Of a DNA stretch of 64,000 nucleotides, positions 8,482-19,909 are shown piece after piece (within the stretch, counting starts at the first letter, position 1; each line of letters begins with the position of its first letter). This stretch comes from Methyloversatilis sp. XJ19-49 (lineage in GTDB: Bacteria > Pseudomonadota > Gammaproteobacteria > Burkholderiales > Rhodocyclaceae): the NCBI RefSeq assembly GCF_024580145.1, contig NZ_JANINI010000013.1:61357-125356 (forward strand), written 5' to 3'. The translations under genes were made by a program, and so were the position numbers. The notes under the pieces are model-generated. The model searched no databases. It saw nothing but the letters and a program-made list of their open reading frames with translations, and was not told the DNA's origin.

Positions 8482-9522
8482 TCAGTCTTCCTTGCTGCTT
8501 TGCAGTGATTCGATCTGGCGCTCGAGCGCACGCAGCCGCTCGGCCATGGCGTCGAGCTGGCGGATGCGGACGAAGTTGCGCGACCACTCGGCGTGTTCCA
8601 TCGACGGCAGCGAACCCGTATAGACACCGGGCTTGCCGATGGACTTGCTGGCGAAGCTGACCGCCGACACAACCACATCGTCGACGATGTCGATGTGACC
8701 CATGATGTTCGACGAGCCGCCTATCATGCATCGCTTGCCGATATGCGTGCTGCCGGCGACGCCGGAACAGGCTGCCATCGCCGTGTGCTCGCCGATGTGT
8801 ACGTTGTGTGCGATCTGGATCAGGTTGTCGAGCTTCACGCCGTCGCCGATCACCGTGTCGTCCAGCGCACCGCGATCGATGGTCGTATTGGCACCGACTT
8901 CCACATCGTTGCCGATGAGCACACGCCCGATCTGCGGGATCTTCACCCAGCTCGCGTCGGCCTCGCGCGCGAACCCGAAACCGTCTGCGCCGATGACCGC
9001 ACCGGAATGCAGGATGCAGCGCTGACCGACGACCGAACGCGGATAAAGCGTGACGCGCGCATGCAGCCGGCTTCCGGCGCCGATCGTACAGCCCTCGCCG
9101 ACCACCGATCCTGCGCCGATGGACACGCCCGGACCGATGGATGCGCCTGCCCCGACTACCGCCCCGGCCGCGATCTCGGCGGTGTCATCGACGTGCGCGG
9201 TGACATCGACCGATGCATCGGGGTGGATGCCTGCGCACACGGCAGGTTCAGGATTCAACATTTGCGCGACGCGCGCGAAATACAGCGCTGGATTGCGAAC
9301 GCGGATATGGGGTCGATCGAGGCTTTCGCCATCGGTCGGCGATACGATGAAGGCACCGCCGCGGCTTGAATCCAGCGCGCTGCGATACTTCGCACCGGCC
9401 ATGAAGGCGATCTGCTGCGGCCCCGCGGTGTTCAGTGATGCCACCTGTTCGATCAACAGCTCAGGGTCACCGTGCAGCGTGCCACCAAGTTGCTCGACCA
9501 GGGCGCCAAGTCGGGCTGGCAT
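8482..9522 (-). CDS. lpxD: UDP-3-O-(3-hydroxyacyl)glucosamine N-acyltransferase
   Basis: The enzyme carries out the third lipid A step, adding the N-linked 3-hydroxyacyl chain. The 346-residue protein has an N-terminal uridine-binding domain (residues 1-95), a beta-helix of hexapeptide repeats (about 100-310) and a short C-terminal helix. The catalytic histidine is in [12 protein letters not shown]. It starts seven bases past the skp stop. Confidence 0.96.
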   Translation of the reverse strand: MPARLGALVEQLGGTLHGDPELLIEQVASLNTAGPQQIAFMAGAKYRSALDSSRGGAFIVSPTDGESLDRPHIRVRNPALYFARVAQMLNPEPAVCAGIHPDASVDVTAHVDDTAEIAAGAVVGAGASIGPGVSIGAGSVVGEGCTIGAGSRLHARVTLYPRSVVGQRCILHSGAVIGADGFGFAREADASWVKIPQIGRVLIGNDVEVGANTTIDRGALDDTVIGDGVKLDNLIQIAHNVHIGEHTAMAACSGVAGSTHIGKRCMIGGSSNIMGHIDIVDDVVVSAVSFASKSIGKPGVYTGSLPSMEHAEWSRNFVRIRQLDAMAERLRALERQIESLQSSKED

Positions 9523-9528
9523 GGGCCG

Positions 9529-10065
9529 TTACTTGCCCGGAGGGGGATCTGCAAGCGCCTTCAACACCTTTTCGGTGATGTCGATACGCTGACTGCGATA
9601 CACCACTTCCTGAAAGATGATGTCGTACTTTTCGGCTTCTGCGATGACCTTGATGGCCTTGTTCGCGCGATCCAGAACACTGGCCAGTTCTTCGTTGCGC
9701 CGCTGATTCAGGTCTTCGCGATATTCGCGCTCGCGCCGCTGCATGTCACGGGTGAGATCGTTGAATTCTCGTTCCTTCGCCCGCTTGTCGCTCTCGGACA
9801 AGGTGACCGCATTCTTTTCCATGGTCTGCTGCATCGACTGCAGCTGCTTGGCCAGCTTTTCAAGTTCCTGGCTGCGCTTCTCGAATTCCTTTTCCAGCTT
9901 CTTCTGCGAACGGACGGCCGGTGCGGCTTCGCGCAGGATGCGTTCCGTATCCACGAAGCCGATCTTCACATCCGTTTCGGAATGCGCGATCCGCGTCAAA
10001 CCCATCATCGCAAGTGAAATCAACGCGATAAAGGCGAAACGTGAGAAAGTGCTTGACCTGTTCAT
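9529..10065 (-). CDS. skp: Periplasmic chaperone Skp/OmpH
   Basis: The 178-residue periplasmic chaperone holds unfolded outer-membrane proteins for BamA. From the ATG at 10063-10065 there is a clear signal peptide (basic MNRSSTFSRF, then a hydrophobic run, cleavage near AHSETD). The mature part starts KIGFVDTERIL and continues as a long coiled-coil (about residues 40-130), the tentacle region of the trimer. The frame is open 30 codons upstream, but those overlap bamA and would bury the signal peptide. Confidence 0.93.
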   Translation of the reverse strand: MNRSSTFSRFAFIALISLAMMGLTRIAHSETDVKIGFVDTERILREAAPAVRSQKKLEKEFEKRSQELEKLAKQLQSMQQTMEKNAVTLSESDKRAKEREFNDLTRDMQRREREYREDLNQRRNEELASVLDRANKAIKVIAEAEKYDIIFQEVVYRSQRIDITEKVLKALADPPPGK

Positions 10066-10081
10066 TCGTGGTAGTCGAGGT

Positions 10082-12373
10082 TCAGAAAGTACTGCCGAGC
10101 TGGAACTGGAAGCGCTGGAGGCGATCCGTGGGTTCCTTGTTGAGAGGTTGCGCAATGCTGAACTTCAACGGCCCCATGGGCGAGCTCCATGCCACGGAAA
10201 GGCCCGCACTATAGCGCAAATCGCCCAGGCTCAGCGAGTCGCCGGACGCCCAGACCTGCCCAGCGTCGATGAAGGTACCGAAACGCAGCGTCTTGTCCTG
10301 CGAACCCGGCATCGGGAACAGCAGCTCGGCGTTGCCGACGATGCGTCGATTGCCACCCACGGTATTGAACAGGATATTGCCGGCGGCGTCACGATCCCGT
10401 TCGCCGAGTGACGAGGTCTGGAAACCGCGCACCGAGCCGATACCGCCCGCGAAGTAGTTCTTGTAGAAAGGCAGCGGCTTGTCGCTGTATCCATCGCCGT
10501 AGCCCACATCACCGTTGAGCATCAGGACAAAGTCCCAGAACAGGGGAAAGTAGCGCTGATGCTGGTAGGACGCCTTGTAATAACGAAGCGATCCCGGCGG
10601 CAGGGACACTTCGACGTTCACACGCTGCGTCGACCCCTTGGTCGGGTAGATCACGCTGTCGCGCGTATCACGCGCCCAACCTATCGTGCCAACCAGCGAG
10701 GTGTTCGAATCGCCGAACTCGTTGACGAAGTTCAGGTAGCGCTGCGGGCTGTTGCTGAAGGTGTCGATGCTGGTCTGATCGACTGCGAGGCCGAAATTGA
10801 TGCGGTCGTCTTCGCGGATCGGGAACCCCCAGCGCAGACCGGCGCCGACCGATGACGTGCGGTAATTGCCGATGCGCAGACGCGACGGATCGACGTTGCG
10901 CAGATACACGTCGAAGCCGCGTGATATGCCGTCCGGCGTGTAATACGGATCCGTGAAGGACAGCGAATAGGTCTTGTTGATGCTGCCGCTGTTCAGGCCC
11001 AGCGACAGCGACTTGCCGCTGCCGAACAGGTTCTGCTGCGACACCGAAGTGGACAGGATGAGGTTTTCCGAACTGGAGAAGCCGGCGCCGAACGCCAGAT
11101 TGCCGGTCGGCTTTTCCTTCACCGTCAGGTTGACATCGACCTGATCGGTGGTTCCCGGGACGGCGGGCGTTTCGACGGTGACACCGTCGAAGTAGCCCAG
11201 ACGATCGACCCGCGATTTCGAGCGGTTGATCCGCTCGCCGTCGTACCACGCGCCCTCCAGCTGGCGGAATTCACGCCGTACCGCCTCGTCGCGCGTCTTG
11301 GTATTGCCGGCGACGTTGATCCGTCGCACATAGACCCGGCGACCCGGATCGACAAATACGTTGAACGACACGGTGCGCTTTTCGCGATCCGGTTCCGGCA
11401 CGGCATTGACGTTGGCGAAGGCGTAGCCGTCGTTGCCCAGACGATCACTGATCGCCTTGGTCGTTTCGGTCAGCTTCTTGCGCGAGAAATCTTCGCCGGC
11501 ATTCAACTTCACCAGGCCCCGCAATTCTTCTTCGGGAATGAGCAATTCGCCCGAAAGCTTGACGCCGCCGACGGTGTACTTTTCGCCTTCGGTGATCGAA
11601 ATCGTGATGTAGATGTCCTGCTTGTCCGGCGTGATCGACACCTGCGTCGAGTCGACGTTGAACTCGAGGTAACCGCGGTCTAGGTAGTGGCTGCGCAGCG
11701 TTTCGACGTCGGCGCTCAACTTCTGGCGCGAGTACTGATTGTTCTTGTTGTACCAGCTCAGCCAGTCGCCGGTGCTCTGGCTCAGCAGCTTCAGCAGATC
11801 CTTCTCTTCGAAGGACTTCGCACCGACGATGTTGATCTGCTTGATCTTGGCCGCCGCCCCCTCGTTGATTTCGAAGGTGACCGCGACGCGATTGCGTTCC
11901 AGCGGCGTCGTCGTCGTCTTGACGTCAACGGAGTACAGTCCGCGTGTCAGATACTGCCGCTTCATTTCCTGCTCCGACCGCTCGAGCACGCTGCGGTCGA
12001 GAATGCGCGATTCGGCGAGACCGAAGTCCCGCATGGCCTTCTTGATCGTGTCCTTGTCGAATTCCTTCATGCCGATGAATTCGAGCGACGCAATGGCTGG
12101 CCGTTCGTCCACGACCACGACCAGTACATCACCTTCGACTTCGACCCGCACGTCCTTGAAGAAGCCGGTCGCGAACAGTGCCTTGATCGCCTCTGCCGCC
12201 TTGTCTTCGGTGAATTTTTCGCCGACCTTCACCGGCAGGTAACTGAATACCGTGCCCGCTTCGGTGCGCTGGATGCCTTCAACCCGGATGTCCCGCACCA
12301 CGAAGGGCTCGAAGGCGAACGCATGAGCTGACAACAATCCCGCGAGCAGGGCGGGAAGCAAAAACTTGCGCAT
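10082..12373 (-). CDS. bamA: Outer-membrane protein assembly factor BamA
   Basis: The 763-residue Omp85 protein inserts beta-barrel proteins into the outer membrane. Residues 1-20 are a signal peptide ending in AHAFA, five POTRA domains follow (about 22-420), and then the 16-strand barrel. The loop-6 motif is visible as IGSVRGFQ, and the protein ends with the phenylalanine typical of outer-membrane barrels (FQFQLGSTF). It lies between rseP and skp in the standard order. Confidence 0.97.
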   Translation of the reverse strand: MRKFLLPALLAGLLSAHAFAFEPFVVRDIRVEGIQRTEAGTVFSYLPVKVGEKFTEDKAAEAIKALFATGFFKDVRVEVEGDVLVVVVDERPAIASLEFIGMKEFDKDTIKKAMRDFGLAESRILDRSVLERSEQEMKRQYLTRGLYSVDVKTTTTPLERNRVAVTFEINEGAAAKIKQINIVGAKSFEEKDLLKLLSQSTGDWLSWYNKNNQYSRQKLSADVETLRSHYLDRGYLEFNVDSTQVSITPDKQDIYITISITEGEKYTVGGVKLSGELLIPEEELRGLVKLNAGEDFSRKKLTETTKAISDRLGNDGYAFANVNAVPEPDREKRTVSFNVFVDPGRRVYVRRINVAGNTKTRDEAVRREFRQLEGAWYDGERINRSKSRVDRLGYFDGVTVETPAVPGTTDQVDVNLTVKEKPTGNLAFGAGFSSSENLILSTSVSQQNLFGSGKSLSLGLNSGSINKTYSLSFTDPYYTPDGISRGFDVYLRNVDPSRLRIGNYRTSSVGAGLRWGFPIREDDRINFGLAVDQTSIDTFSNSPQRYLNFVNEFGDSNTSLVGTIGWARDTRDSVIYPTKGSTQRVNVEVSLPPGSLRYYKASYQHQRYFPLFWDFVLMLNGDVGYGDGYSDKPLPFYKNYFAGGIGSVRGFQTSSLGERDRDAAGNILFNTVGGNRRIVGNAELLFPMPGSQDKTLRFGTFIDAGQVWASGDSLSLGDLRYSAGLSVAWSSPMGPLKFSIAQPLNKEPTDRLQRFQFQLGSTF

Positions 12374-12392
12374 GGGGGATTTCAGCGGGCAG

Positions 12393-13751
12393 TCAACCGA
12401 AAAGCCGATTGATATCGTTGTAGAAGGCGAACGCCATGAGCATCAGCAGCAAGGCCAGACCGATCTGCTGGCCGATTTCCATGACTCTTTCAGACACCGG
12501 ACCGCCCTTGATAAATTCGACCGTATAGTACATCAAGTGTCCACCGTCCAGCAGCGGCACCGGCAGCAGGTTCAGTACGCCCAGACTGATGCTGATGAGG
12601 GCGATGAACTTGATGTAATGCAGCACGCCCATGGCGGCAGACTGACCCGCGTAGTCGGCAATAGTGACCGGCCCGCTCAGGTTTTTCCACGACAGATCAC
12701 CAGTGATCATGCGGCCGAACGCCTTGAGGCTGAACAGCGCCGTATCCCAGGTCTGCGTGACCGCAAGGCCGAACGATTCGATCACCCCGTGCTGCGCCGT
12801 GACGAACAGCCGCTCGCGCAGTCCTTCCGGTGTTTCGGGTGTCACGCCGAGCCGGCCGAAACGCTGGCCGCCTTCTTCCACCGCGGCCACGTCGGCATTC
12901 AGATCAAGTGCGACGCCATCGCGCAGCACCCGGACCACCACCACGCGACCGCCCAGTTCGCGGACTATGCCGACCATGGAAGCCCAGTCATCGACCGGCT
13001 TGCCGTCGATCGCAACGATGCGGTCACCCGGTCGCATGCCGGCCTTGCCGGCGGCACTTTCGTCGGCGACCGTTGCGACGACAGGATCGATGCGCGGCCG
13101 GAACAGCGTCAGACCCGCGCGCTCCATCAGACTGGCGTCCACCTCGGAACCGATGCCCGACAGATCGACGCGCCGACTGTTGATTTCGCTTTGATCGCTG
13201 ATCGTTTCCATCACCAGCGCGCCACCCTGCAACGCCGCCTGCGCGACACTCCAGCGCAGGTCCTGGGCGGACACGATGTCCTTGCCGTTGATCGAACGCA
13301 CCAGTTCGCCTTCGGTCACGCCGGCCACCGCCGCCGGCGTACCGACCGCCGGCGCAGCAAGAAGCGGGCGAAGCTCTTCCATGCCGTTGATGAACAGGCC
13401 CCAGTAGATCAGGATGGCCAGCAGGAAATTGGCGATCGGCCCGGCCGACACGATGGCGAAACGGCGTCCCACGCTCTGTCGGTTGAAGGCACGCGGAAGC
13501 TCCGATGCCGCGACCTCGCCTTCGCGTTCGTCCAGCATCTTGACGTAACCACCGAGCGGAAACAGCGCCAGTACCCACTCGGTCTGGTCCGGCCCGAAGC
13601 GACGCGACAGCAGCGGCCGGCCGAAGCCGACCGAAAAGCGCAGCACCTTGACGCCGCAAAGCCGCGCGATGCTGTAGTGGCCCAGTTCGTGCACCGTGAT
13701 GAGGATGCCCAGCGCCAGGACAAAGGCGCCGGCGTAGAAGAACGGACTCAA
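12393..13751 (-). CDS. rseP: Regulated intramembrane protease RseP (site-2 protease)
   Basis: The 452-residue zinc metalloprotease of the inner membrane cleaves anti-sigma-E factors and signal-peptide remnants. The zinc motif HELGHY is near residue 22, two PDZ domains occupy the periplasmic middle, and the third zinc ligand motif is [14 protein letters not shown]. The start is a TTG (13749-13751) overlapping the dxr stop as TTGA. It places the zinc motif at the usual distance from the N-terminus, and no closer ATG fits. Confidence 0.94.
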   Translation of the reverse strand: MSPFFYAGAFVLALGILITVHELGHYSIARLCGVKVLRFSVGFGRPLLSRRFGPDQTEWVLALFPLGGYVKMLDEREGEVAASELPRAFNRQSVGRRFAIVSAGPIANFLLAILIYWGLFINGMEELRPLLAAPAVGTPAAVAGVTEGELVRSINGKDIVSAQDLRWSVAQAALQGGALVMETISDQSEINSRRVDLSGIGSEVDASLMERAGLTLFRPRIDPVVATVADESAAGKAGMRPGDRIVAIDGKPVDDWASMVGIVRELGGRVVVVRVLRDGVALDLNADVAAVEEGGQRFGRLGVTPETPEGLRERLFVTAQHGVIESFGLAVTQTWDTALFSLKAFGRMITGDLSWKNLSGPVTIADYAGQSAAMGVLHYIKFIALISISLGVLNLLPVPLLDGGHLMYYTVEFIKGGPVSERVMEIGQQIGLALLLMLMAFAFYNDINRLFG

Positions 13752-14908
13752 GTGCGCGCCCTGATGGCGCGCTGCGCCGTCTGGCGGGCAGCGGCGTCGG
13801 CGGCAAATACGTCGTCGAGTGTGGTGGCAGGCATGTCGGGCAGCGTATCCAGGGTTTCGGCGATCACGTCCGCTATGGCACGGAAACCGAGCCGACGTTC
13901 CAGGAACGCCGCGACCGCCACTTCATTGGCGGCATTCAGTACGGCCGGTGTGCCCTGTCCGGCGGCCAGCGCGGCAAACGCCAGCCGGAGGCAGGGAAAG
14001 CGGTCCAGATCCGGGCGTTCGAACACGAGGTTCGCCGACATGGCCAGATCGAGCGCGCCGACCCCGGACTCGATGCGTTCCGGCCAGGCCAGTGCATGCG
14101 CAATCGGGGTGCGCATGTCCGGATTGCCCATCTGCGCGAGTACCGAGCCGTCGACGTATTCGACCATCGAATGCACGATGCTCTGCGGGTGGATCACCAC
14201 ATCGATGCGCTCGGCGGGCGTATCGAACAGCCAGTGCGCTTCGATCACCTCGAGGCCCTTGTTCATCATGGTCGCCGAATCGACCGAAATCTTGCGCCCC
14301 ATTTCCCAGTTCGGGTGGGCACACGCCTGATCCGGCGTCACGTGGTCGAGCTGATCGATCGGCGTACAGCGGAACGGTCCGCCCGACGCCGTCAGCAGGA
14401 CGCGTCGCACACCTGCCCTGCCCTGCGTCGGCATGCACTGGAAAACCGCGTTGTGCTCGCTGTCGATCGGCAGCAGCGTGGCGCCGTTCGAAGCCACCTC
14501 GTGCATGAACACTGCCCCGCACATGACCAGGCTTTCCTTGTTGGCAAGCAGGATGCGCTTGCCCGAACGCGCTGCCGCCAGCGTCGGACGCAAGCCGGCC
14601 GCACCGACGATGGCCGCCATGACGGTATCGACCTCGGGCAGCGCAGCGATCATTTCGAGCGCTTCGCTCCCATGCATGACTTCGGTCGACACCCGCCCTG
14701 CCAACATGCCACGCAAGGCGCTGGCTGCATCAGCGTCCGCCACCACGGCGACTTTCGGTGCAAAGGCGAGACATTGTTCGGCCAGCTTGTCGATCTGGCG
14801 GTGACCCGACAGCGCCACCACCTCGAAACGATCGGGGTGCCGCGCCACGACATCCAGTGTGCTGACGCCGATCGATCCGGTGGCGCCGAGTATGGTCAGT
14901 CTGCGCAT
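13748..14908 (-). CDS. dxr: 1-deoxy-D-xylulose 5-phosphate reductoisomerase
   Basis: The enzyme catalyses the second step of the MEP isoprenoid pathway, the NADPH-dependent rearrangement of DXP to MEP. From the ATG at 14906-14908 the protein has 386 residues, beginning [20 protein letters not shown] (NADPH-binding glycine loop). It contains [13 protein letters not shown] and the metal-binding [19 protein letters not shown] region, read here as [17 protein letters not shown] much longer open frame upstream lies antiparallel in reading frame to cdsA and is not real. It overlaps cdsA by one base. Confidence 0.96.
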   Translation of the reverse strand: MRRLTILGATGSIGVSTLDVVARHPDRFEVVALSGHRQIDKLAEQCLAFAPKVAVVADADAASALRGMLAGRVSTEVMHGSEALEMIAALPEVDTVMAAIVGAAGLRPTLAAARSGKRILLANKESLVMCGAVFMHEVASNGATLLPIDSEHNAVFQCMPTQGRAGVRRVLLTASGGPFRCTPIDQLDHVTPDQACAHPNWEMGRKISVDSATMMNKGLEVIEAHWLFDTPAERIDVVIHPQSIVHSMVEYVDGSVLAQMGNPDMRTPIAHALAWPERIESGVGALDLAMSANLVFERPDLDRFPCLRLAFAALAAGQGTPAVLNAANEVAVAAFLERRLGFRAIADVIAETLDTLPDMPATTLDDVFAADAAARQTAQRAIRART

Positions 14909-15744
14909 CACGTCTGCGCTCCGGGAAGTAGGTTGAGCAGGGCAAATCCGATCAGCGGCAGTGTTGCGGTCAGGCTGTCGACGCGATCGAGCACACCGCC
15001 ATGACCGGGCAGCAATTGACTGCTGTCCTTGATGCCGGCCTGGCGCTTCATCATCGACTCGAACAGGTCGCCGACGATGCTGACCGCAGTCAGCAGCAGC
15101 AGTATCACCGACCAGACCAGCCAGGCGGGCATGTCGGACTCGGCAAACAATAGCGGTTTTATGGCCAGACCGTAGCATTGCACTGCGATCACTGCGCCGA
15201 AGGCACCCTCCCACGTCTTGCCCGGGCTGATCGCCGGCGCAAGCTTGTGCCGGCCGAACGCTCGACCGGCGAAATAGGCTGCGATGTCGGCGATCCACAC
15301 CACGGCCATCAGCAACAGCAGCGGCATGAGACCCTGTGCTCGCAGCTGTATCAGCGCCAACGCAGGCGGCAGCAACACGATGACACCGGTCAATGCCATC
15401 CAGAAGGCCGCCGGACGCCCACCGCGCCACATCCATGCCGGGACGATCACCAGCCAGAATGCGATGGCGAGCGCGTGCAGGGCGGAGAGCGGACGCATGG
15501 CATCCGGGAGCACACCGGTCGGACCGAAGGCAAACGCCGCGGCGGCAGCAACGAGCAGGAAGGTGATCACGCCGGAACCGATGGCACCTCCGGGGGCAAG
15601 ACCGCTCAGACGTCCCCACTCCCAGCCGGCGAGACCGAGGATGAGCGCCACCAGCCAGCCCCAGGCGGTCAGATCGAGCAAGGTCAGCGCAGCGTACAGA
15701 CCTGCCAGCAATACGATGGCGGTCAGTACCCGCTGCTTAAGCAT
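14908..15744 (-). CDS. cdsA: Phosphatidate cytidylyltransferase
   Basis: The 278-residue polytopic membrane enzyme makes CDP-diacylglycerol from phosphatidic acid and CTP. The family signature near the C-terminus is complete ([20 protein letters not shown] followed by [15 protein letters not shown]). I use the ATG at 15742-15744. It overlaps the uppS end by eight bases and starts just before the first hydrophobic helix, whereas the longer upstream frame lies within uppS. Confidence 0.95.
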   Translation of the reverse strand: MLKQRVLTAIVLLAGLYAALTLLDLTAWGWLVALILGLAGWEWGRLSGLAPGGAIGSGVITFLLVAAAAAFAFGPTGVLPDAMRPLSALHALAIAFWLVIVPAWMWRGGRPAAFWMALTGVIVLLPPALALIQLRAQGLMPLLLLMAVVWIADIAAYFAGRAFGRHKLAPAISPGKTWEGAFGAVIAVQCYGLAIKPLLFAESDMPAWLVWSVILLLLTAVSIVGDLFESMMKRQAGIKDSSQLLPGHGGVLDRVDSLTATLPLIGFALLNLLPGAQT

Positions 15745-16522
15745 GCCGGCCGACCGCGCCGAGCGCGGCTGCGGTGGCAGCCTGCACCTGTTCGCTGGTG
15801 CGTCCGAAACGACGTTCGCGCTGCTGGAAGGACGCGATGGCTTCGTCAACGGCCGAACCGTTGAATTCCGGCCACAGCTTGTCGGTGAAATACAGCTCGG
15901 TGTAGGCCAGTTGCCAGAGCAGGAAATTGCTGATGCGCTGCTCGCCGCCGGTGCGGATGAACAGGTCGGGTTCCGGCGCATAAGCCATCGCCAGATGCGG
16001 GGTCAGATCGCTCTCGACGAAACCTTCCCGCCGCGAAGGATTGGCCTTCAGCATTTGCTCCGTCGCCTGCAGGATGTCCCAGCGGCCGCCGTAATTTGCG
16101 GCAACCGTGAGATTGAGTCCGGTATTGCCTGCAGTCAACGCTTCGGCGCTGCGGATCATGTCGATCAGTTTCGGTTCGAAGCGCGACAGGTCACCGATCA
16201 CACGCAGCCGTATCGAATTCTCGTGCAGGCGGACGACTTCTTCTTCCAGTGCGCGCACGAACAGCTGCATCAGGAAGCTCACCTCTTCCGGCGGACGACG
16301 CCAGTTTTCCGAGCTGAACGCGAACAGCGTGAGGTAACCGACGCCGCGCTCGGCGCAGCGCGACACCACTGCGCGCACAGCTTCGACCCCCTTGCGGTGC
16401 CCGGCCACCCGCGGCATGAAGCGGCGGCGCGCCCACCGGCCATTGCCATCCATGATGATGGCGATGTGTTGCGGAACCGGCAGGTTGCCGCCGTCGATCG
16501 GCTTGCTGGAGCGCGAGGACAC
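15737..16522 (-). CDS. uppS: Undecaprenyl diphosphate synthase
   Basis: The 261-residue cis-prenyltransferase makes the C55 lipid carrier for peptidoglycan and O-antigen. The motifs [13 protein letters not shown] (catalytic Asp), [11 protein letters not shown] and [19 protein letters not shown] are all present. The start is a GTG (16520-16522) with only a weak ribosome site. The MDGNGRW motif then begins at residue 24, which is normal. Confidence 0.95.
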   Translation of the reverse strand: MSSRSSKPIDGGNLPVPQHIAIIMDGNGRWARRRFMPRVAGHRKGVEAVRAVVSRCAERGVGYLTLFAFSSENWRRPPEEVSFLMQLFVRALEEEVVRLHENSIRLRVIGDLSRFEPKLIDMIRSAEALTAGNTGLNLTVAANYGGRWDILQATEQMLKANPSRREGFVESDLTPHLAMAYAPEPDLFIRTGGEQRISNFLLWQLAYTELYFTDKLWPEFNGSAVDEAIASFQQRERRFGRTSEQVQAATAAALGAVGRHA

Positions 16523-16537
16523 GATGCGGGCTCGGCC

Positions 16538-17095
16538 TCAGACCGCCATCAGGTCTTGTTCTTTCTGCGCGAGCAGCTTGTCGACCTCCGAAATGTAGCG
16601 GTCGGTCAGTTTCTGGATGTCGTCCTGCGTACGCCGCTCGTCGTCTTCCGAAATGGTTTTAGCCTTGACGGCGTCCTTCAGCACGCTGTTTGCATCACGG
16701 CGCAGGTTGCGCACCGCGATGCGGCCATTTTCGGCTTCACCGCGCACCACCTTGATCAGTTCCTTGCGCCGCTCTTCGGTCAGCGCAGGCATCGGCACGC
16801 GCACGACATCGCCCATCGCCGACGGGTTCAGGCCCAGGTCGGAATCGCGGATGGCCTTCTCGACCACCGGCAACAGCTTCTTTTCCCACGGCTGCACGCC
16901 GATGGCGCGCGCGTCGATCAGCGTGACATTGGCCACCTGGCTGAGCGGCACCATGGAGCCATAGTAATCAATCTGGATGTGGTCGAGGATGCCGGTGCGG
17001 GCGCGTCCGGTGCGCACCTTGCCGAAGTCGGCCTTGAGCGACTCCAGCGTCTTCTGCATCTTCTGTTCTGTGGTTTTCTTCAACTCGGGGATCAT
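16538..17095 (-). CDS. frr: Ribosome recycling factor
   Basis: The 185-residue tRNA-shaped protein splits post-termination ribosomes with EF-G. The ATG at 17093-17095 is preceded by GAGGCG at the right distance and gives the family's standard length. A further 18 codons upstream are open but lack a comparable site. The sequence [20 protein letters not shown] and the C-terminal [16 protein letters not shown] region are typical. Confidence 0.96.
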   Translation of the reverse strand: MIPELKKTTEQKMQKTLESLKADFGKVRTGRARTGILDHIQIDYYGSMVPLSQVANVTLIDARAIGVQPWEKKLLPVVEKAIRDSDLGLNPSAMGDVVRVPMPALTEERRKELIKVVRGEAENGRIAVRNLRRDANSVLKDAVKAKTISEDDERRTQDDIQKLTDRYISEVDKLLAQKEQDLMAV

Positions 17096-17171
17096 GAAGT
17101 CGCCTCTTGTTGGAAGTTGCGGCCGCTCGTCGGCAGCCTGTTGAGCCATGGCGAGCGCAATACACGCACCA

Positions 17172-17885
17172 CTATATATGGACCAGCGTACCCTCGTCTT
17201 CGCCCATCACCACGCGCTTGAGCGCGCCCGGCTTGAAAATGCTGAACACCTTGATCGGAAGTTGCTGGTCACGGCACAGCGCGAGCGCCGTGGCGTCCAT
17301 CACCTTCAGGTCGCGGCTGATCGCCTCGTCGAAGCTGATGCGCTCGTAGCGGGTCGCATCGGGCACTTTCATCGGGTCGGCGCTGTACACGCCGTCGACC
17401 TTGGTCGCCTTGAGCACGATTTCCGCCTCGATTTCGCGTCCGCGCAGGGCAGCAGCCGTATCGGTCGTGAAAAACGGATTGCCCGTGCCGGCGGCGAAAA
17501 TGACCACCTTGCCTTCTTCCAGATAACGGATCGCCTTGCCGCGGATGTAGAACTCGACGACCGGTTCGATGCTCAGCGCAGACTGCACCCGTGCAGCAAC
17601 ACCGGCCTGACGCATTGCATCGCCCAGCGCCAGCGAATTCATCACCGTCGCCAGCATGCCCATGTAGTCGGCGGTGGCGCGATCCATACCGGCCGCGCCA
17701 CCCGCCACACCGCGGAAAATGTTGCCACCGCCGATCACCACGCCCACTTCCACGCCCAGGGCGCGGATTTCGGCAATTTCCGCAACAATGCGGGCAAGCA
17801 TGTCACGGCTGATGCCGTAGTCGTCGTCGCCCATCAGGGCCTCACCCGACAGTTTCAGCAATATCCGGCGGTAGGCAACAGTCAT
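17172..17885 (-). CDS. pyrH: Uridylate kinase
   Basis: The 237-residue hexameric UMP kinase of the amino-acid-kinase fold phosphorylates UMP to UDP. The motifs [23 protein letters not shown] and [18 protein letters not shown] are intact. The ATG at 17883-17885 was chosen because the frame's earlier codons lie within tsf. It stands between tsf and frr as in most proteobacteria. Confidence 0.97.
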   Translation of the reverse strand: MTVAYRRILLKLSGEALMGDDDYGISRDMLARIVAEIAEIRALGVEVGVVIGGGNIFRGVAGGAAGMDRATADYMGMLATVMNSLALGDAMRQAGVAARVQSALSIEPVVEFYIRGKAIRYLEEGKVVIFAAGTGNPFFTTDTAAALRGREIEAEIVLKATKVDGVYSADPMKVPDATRYERISFDEAISRDLKVMDATALALCRDQQLPIKVFSIFKPGALKRVVMGEDEGTLVHI

Positions 17886-17895
17886 GCAGGTTCCT

Positions 17896-18795
17896 TCAAC
17901 GTGCTGCAGCGGCTGCAGCGGCCTGTGCGGCCACTTCGGCAGCGAAGTCGGTCGTCTTCTTCTCGATGCCTTCACCGACCAGGTAAAGCGTGAACCCGGC
18001 GATCTTCGCCGACTTCGCCTTCAGCAGCTGTTCGATGGTCTGCTTGCCGTCTTCGGCCTTGACGAAAACCTGACCCAGCAGCGTCACTTCCTTAAGGAAT
18101 TTCTGCACCGAGCCTTCCGCGATCTTGGTGATCATCTCTTCCGCCTTGCCGGCTTCGCGCGCCTTTTCGATCGCGACGCGACGTTCGGCTTCGATCAGGT
18201 CGGCCGACACGCCACTCGAGTCGAGCGACTTGGGCTTCGAAGCAGCGATGTGCATCGCCAGATCCTTGGCGAGCGCTTCGTCGCCACCCACGACATCAAC
18301 CAGCACACCGATCTTCGAACCGCCGTGCACGTAGCTGGCGACCTTGCCTTCGGCGGCAATGCGCACGAAGCGGCGGATCGACATGTTTTCACCGATCTTG
18401 CCGACCAGTGCCGCGCGCGTCGATTCGACCGTGCCTTCGCCCATCGGCAGCGCCGACAGCGCGGCGACGTCAGCCGGATTGTGCTCGGCGATAAGCTTTG
18501 CGCTGCCATTGACCAGTGCGAGGAAGTCATCGTTCTTCGCCACAAAGTCGGTTTCGCAATTGACTTCGACCATCGCGGCAAGCTTGCCGTCGGCCGACAG
18601 GTAGAGACCGACGATGCCTTCGGCCGTCACACGGGCAGCGGCCTTGCTGGCCTTGTTACCCAGTTTCACGCGGAGGATTTCTTCCGCCTTCTGCAGGTCG
18701 CCACCGGCTTCGGTCAGCGCCTTCTTGCATTCCATCATCGGAGCGTCGGTCTTCTCACGCAGCTCCTTGACCATTCCTGCGGTGATTTCCGCCAT
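17896..18795 (-). CDS. tsf: Elongation factor Ts
   Basis: The 299-residue guanine nucleotide exchange factor acts on EF-Tu. The N-terminal UBA-like part [20 protein letters not shown] is followed by [21 protein letters not shown], and the two core subdomains are complete. It lies downstream of rpsB, separated by 81 bases that hold a GC-rich hairpin. Confidence 0.97.
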   Translation of the reverse strand: MAEITAGMVKELREKTDAPMMECKKALTEAGGDLQKAEEILRVKLGNKASKAAARVTAEGIVGLYLSADGKLAAMVEVNCETDFVAKNDDFLALVNGSAKLIAEHNPADVAALSALPMGEGTVESTRAALVGKIGENMSIRRFVRIAAEGKVASYVHGGSKIGVLVDVVGGDEALAKDLAMHIAASKPKSLDSSGVSADLIEAERRVAIEKAREAGKAEEMITKIAEGSVQKFLKEVTLLGQVFVKAEDGKQTIEQLLKAKSAKIAGFTLYLVGEGIEKKTTDFAAEVAAQAAAAAAAR

Positions 18796-18840
18796 GCTGA
18801 GTCCCGCCTTCCATCAACTGTTCTTGCAATTCGTCAAACA

Positions 18841-18868
18841 CCCGGCAACCGCGCGAGCGGCCGCCGGG
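18841..18868 (-). terminator. Hairpin between rpsB and tsf, possible attenuator
   Basis: CCCGGC and GCCGGG with an inner CCGC/GCGG stem and GCGA loop form a stable hairpin in the rpsB-tsf gap. On the minus strand only a short broken T-stretch follows, so partial termination or mRNA processing is more likely than a full stop. Confidence 0.45.
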
Positions 18869-18876
18869 ACGGTTCA

Positions 18877-19635
18877 TCAGGCCTGCGGTTCCGCTTCGGC
18901 TTCGACTTCGACGAATTCGTCGTCGCCCTTGAGCTGCGCAACCAGTTCCTGGGCGGCGCTGTTGCGGCCTTCCAGGATGGCATCAGCCACGCCCGATGCG
19001 TACAGGCGGATGGCACGGCTCGAGTCGTCGTTGCCCGGAATCACGTAATCGACGCCGAGCGGCGAGTGATTGGTGTCGACCACCGCGATCACCGGAATGC
19101 CGAGCTTGTTCGCTTCGGTGATGGCGATCTTGTGGAAACCGACGTCGATCACGAACAGCGCGTCCGGCAGGCCGTTCATGTTCTTGATGCCGCCGATGCT
19201 CTTCTGCAGCTTGATCAGCTCGCGCTGCAGCACCAGGGCTTCCTTCTTCGGCATGCGTTCCATGCTGCCGTCCTCGACCAGTTGCTCGAGATCCTTCAGA
19301 CGCTTGACCGACAGCTTCAGCGTCTTGAAGTTGGTCAGCATGCCGCCGAGCCAGCGCTCGTCAACATACGGCACGCCCGCGCGCTGCGCTTCTTCGGCCA
19401 CGATTTCACGGGCCTGACGCTTGGTGCCGACCAGCAGGATGGTGCCCTTGTTGGACGACATGCGGCGGATGAAGGCCATTGCCTCGTTGTAGCGGGCAAC
19501 CGTCTTTTCCAGGTTGATGATGTGAATCTTGTTGCGATGGCCGAAAATGTACGGGGCCATCTTGGGGTTCCAGAAGCGGGTCTGATGTCCGAAATGGACA
19601 CCCGCCTCCAGCATTTCACGCATGGATACGGACAT
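18877..19635 (-). CDS. rpsB: 30S ribosomal protein S2
   Basis: The 252-residue protein is complete. It begins [20 protein letters not shown], contains [20 protein letters not shown] and ends with a short acidic tail ([14 protein letters not shown]). It heads the leftward translation/envelope gene block and is expressed from its own upstream promoter with a leader of about 150 bases. Confidence 0.98.
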   Translation of the reverse strand: MSVSMREMLEAGVHFGHQTRFWNPKMAPYIFGHRNKIHIINLEKTVARYNEAMAFIRRMSSNKGTILLVGTKRQAREIVAEEAQRAGVPYVDERWLGGMLTNFKTLKLSVKRLKDLEQLVEDGSMERMPKKEALVLQRELIKLQKSIGGIKNMNGLPDALFVIDVGFHKIAITEANKLGIPVIAVVDTNHSPLGVDYVIPGNDDSSRAIRLYASGVADAILEGRNSAAQELVAQLKGDDEFVEVEAEAEPQA

Positions 19636-19816
19636 TGAAGTCTCCGATCAGGGTTTAACCTCCGCCCGGCCGTGTTCGCAGCCGCAACGTCCGGCTACGC
19701 ACCCTATCGGTCGAGCTGCCATAACAACGACAGCACCGGGCGTGTGGATTTGTCTGACGTACCTGATAGGTACTGGAATCAAACAGCCCACGATTCTAGC
19801 AGTCGCAGTGCAACAA
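19636..19816 (-). promoter_or_regulatory. rpsB promoter and structured leader
   Basis: On the minus strand TTGAGT, an 18-base spacer and TAGAAT (19793-19798), with the extended TG in front of the -10, form a good sigma-70 promoter. The predicted transcript starts near 19786, leaving about 150 bases of leader. A perfect hairpin GTACCT-GAT-AGGTAC lies at 19759-19773, close to the 5' end. Autoregulation by S2 through such leaders is known in other proteobacteria and is inferred here. Confidence 0.55.
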
Positions 19817-19909
19817 ACTCAAGCAGTCCGGCACGCAAGCGTTTGCCGCCGTCGGGCGCTTCGGCTAACCTGATCGGTCCCCGAGCGTATTTGAAGAGCC
19901 GTTACTCCT

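Noticed and set aside
13748..15619. 623-residue version of Dxr with a long N-terminal extension
   Set aside because: The extension lies across cdsA in another frame. Dxr proteins start at the [12 protein letters not shown]et.
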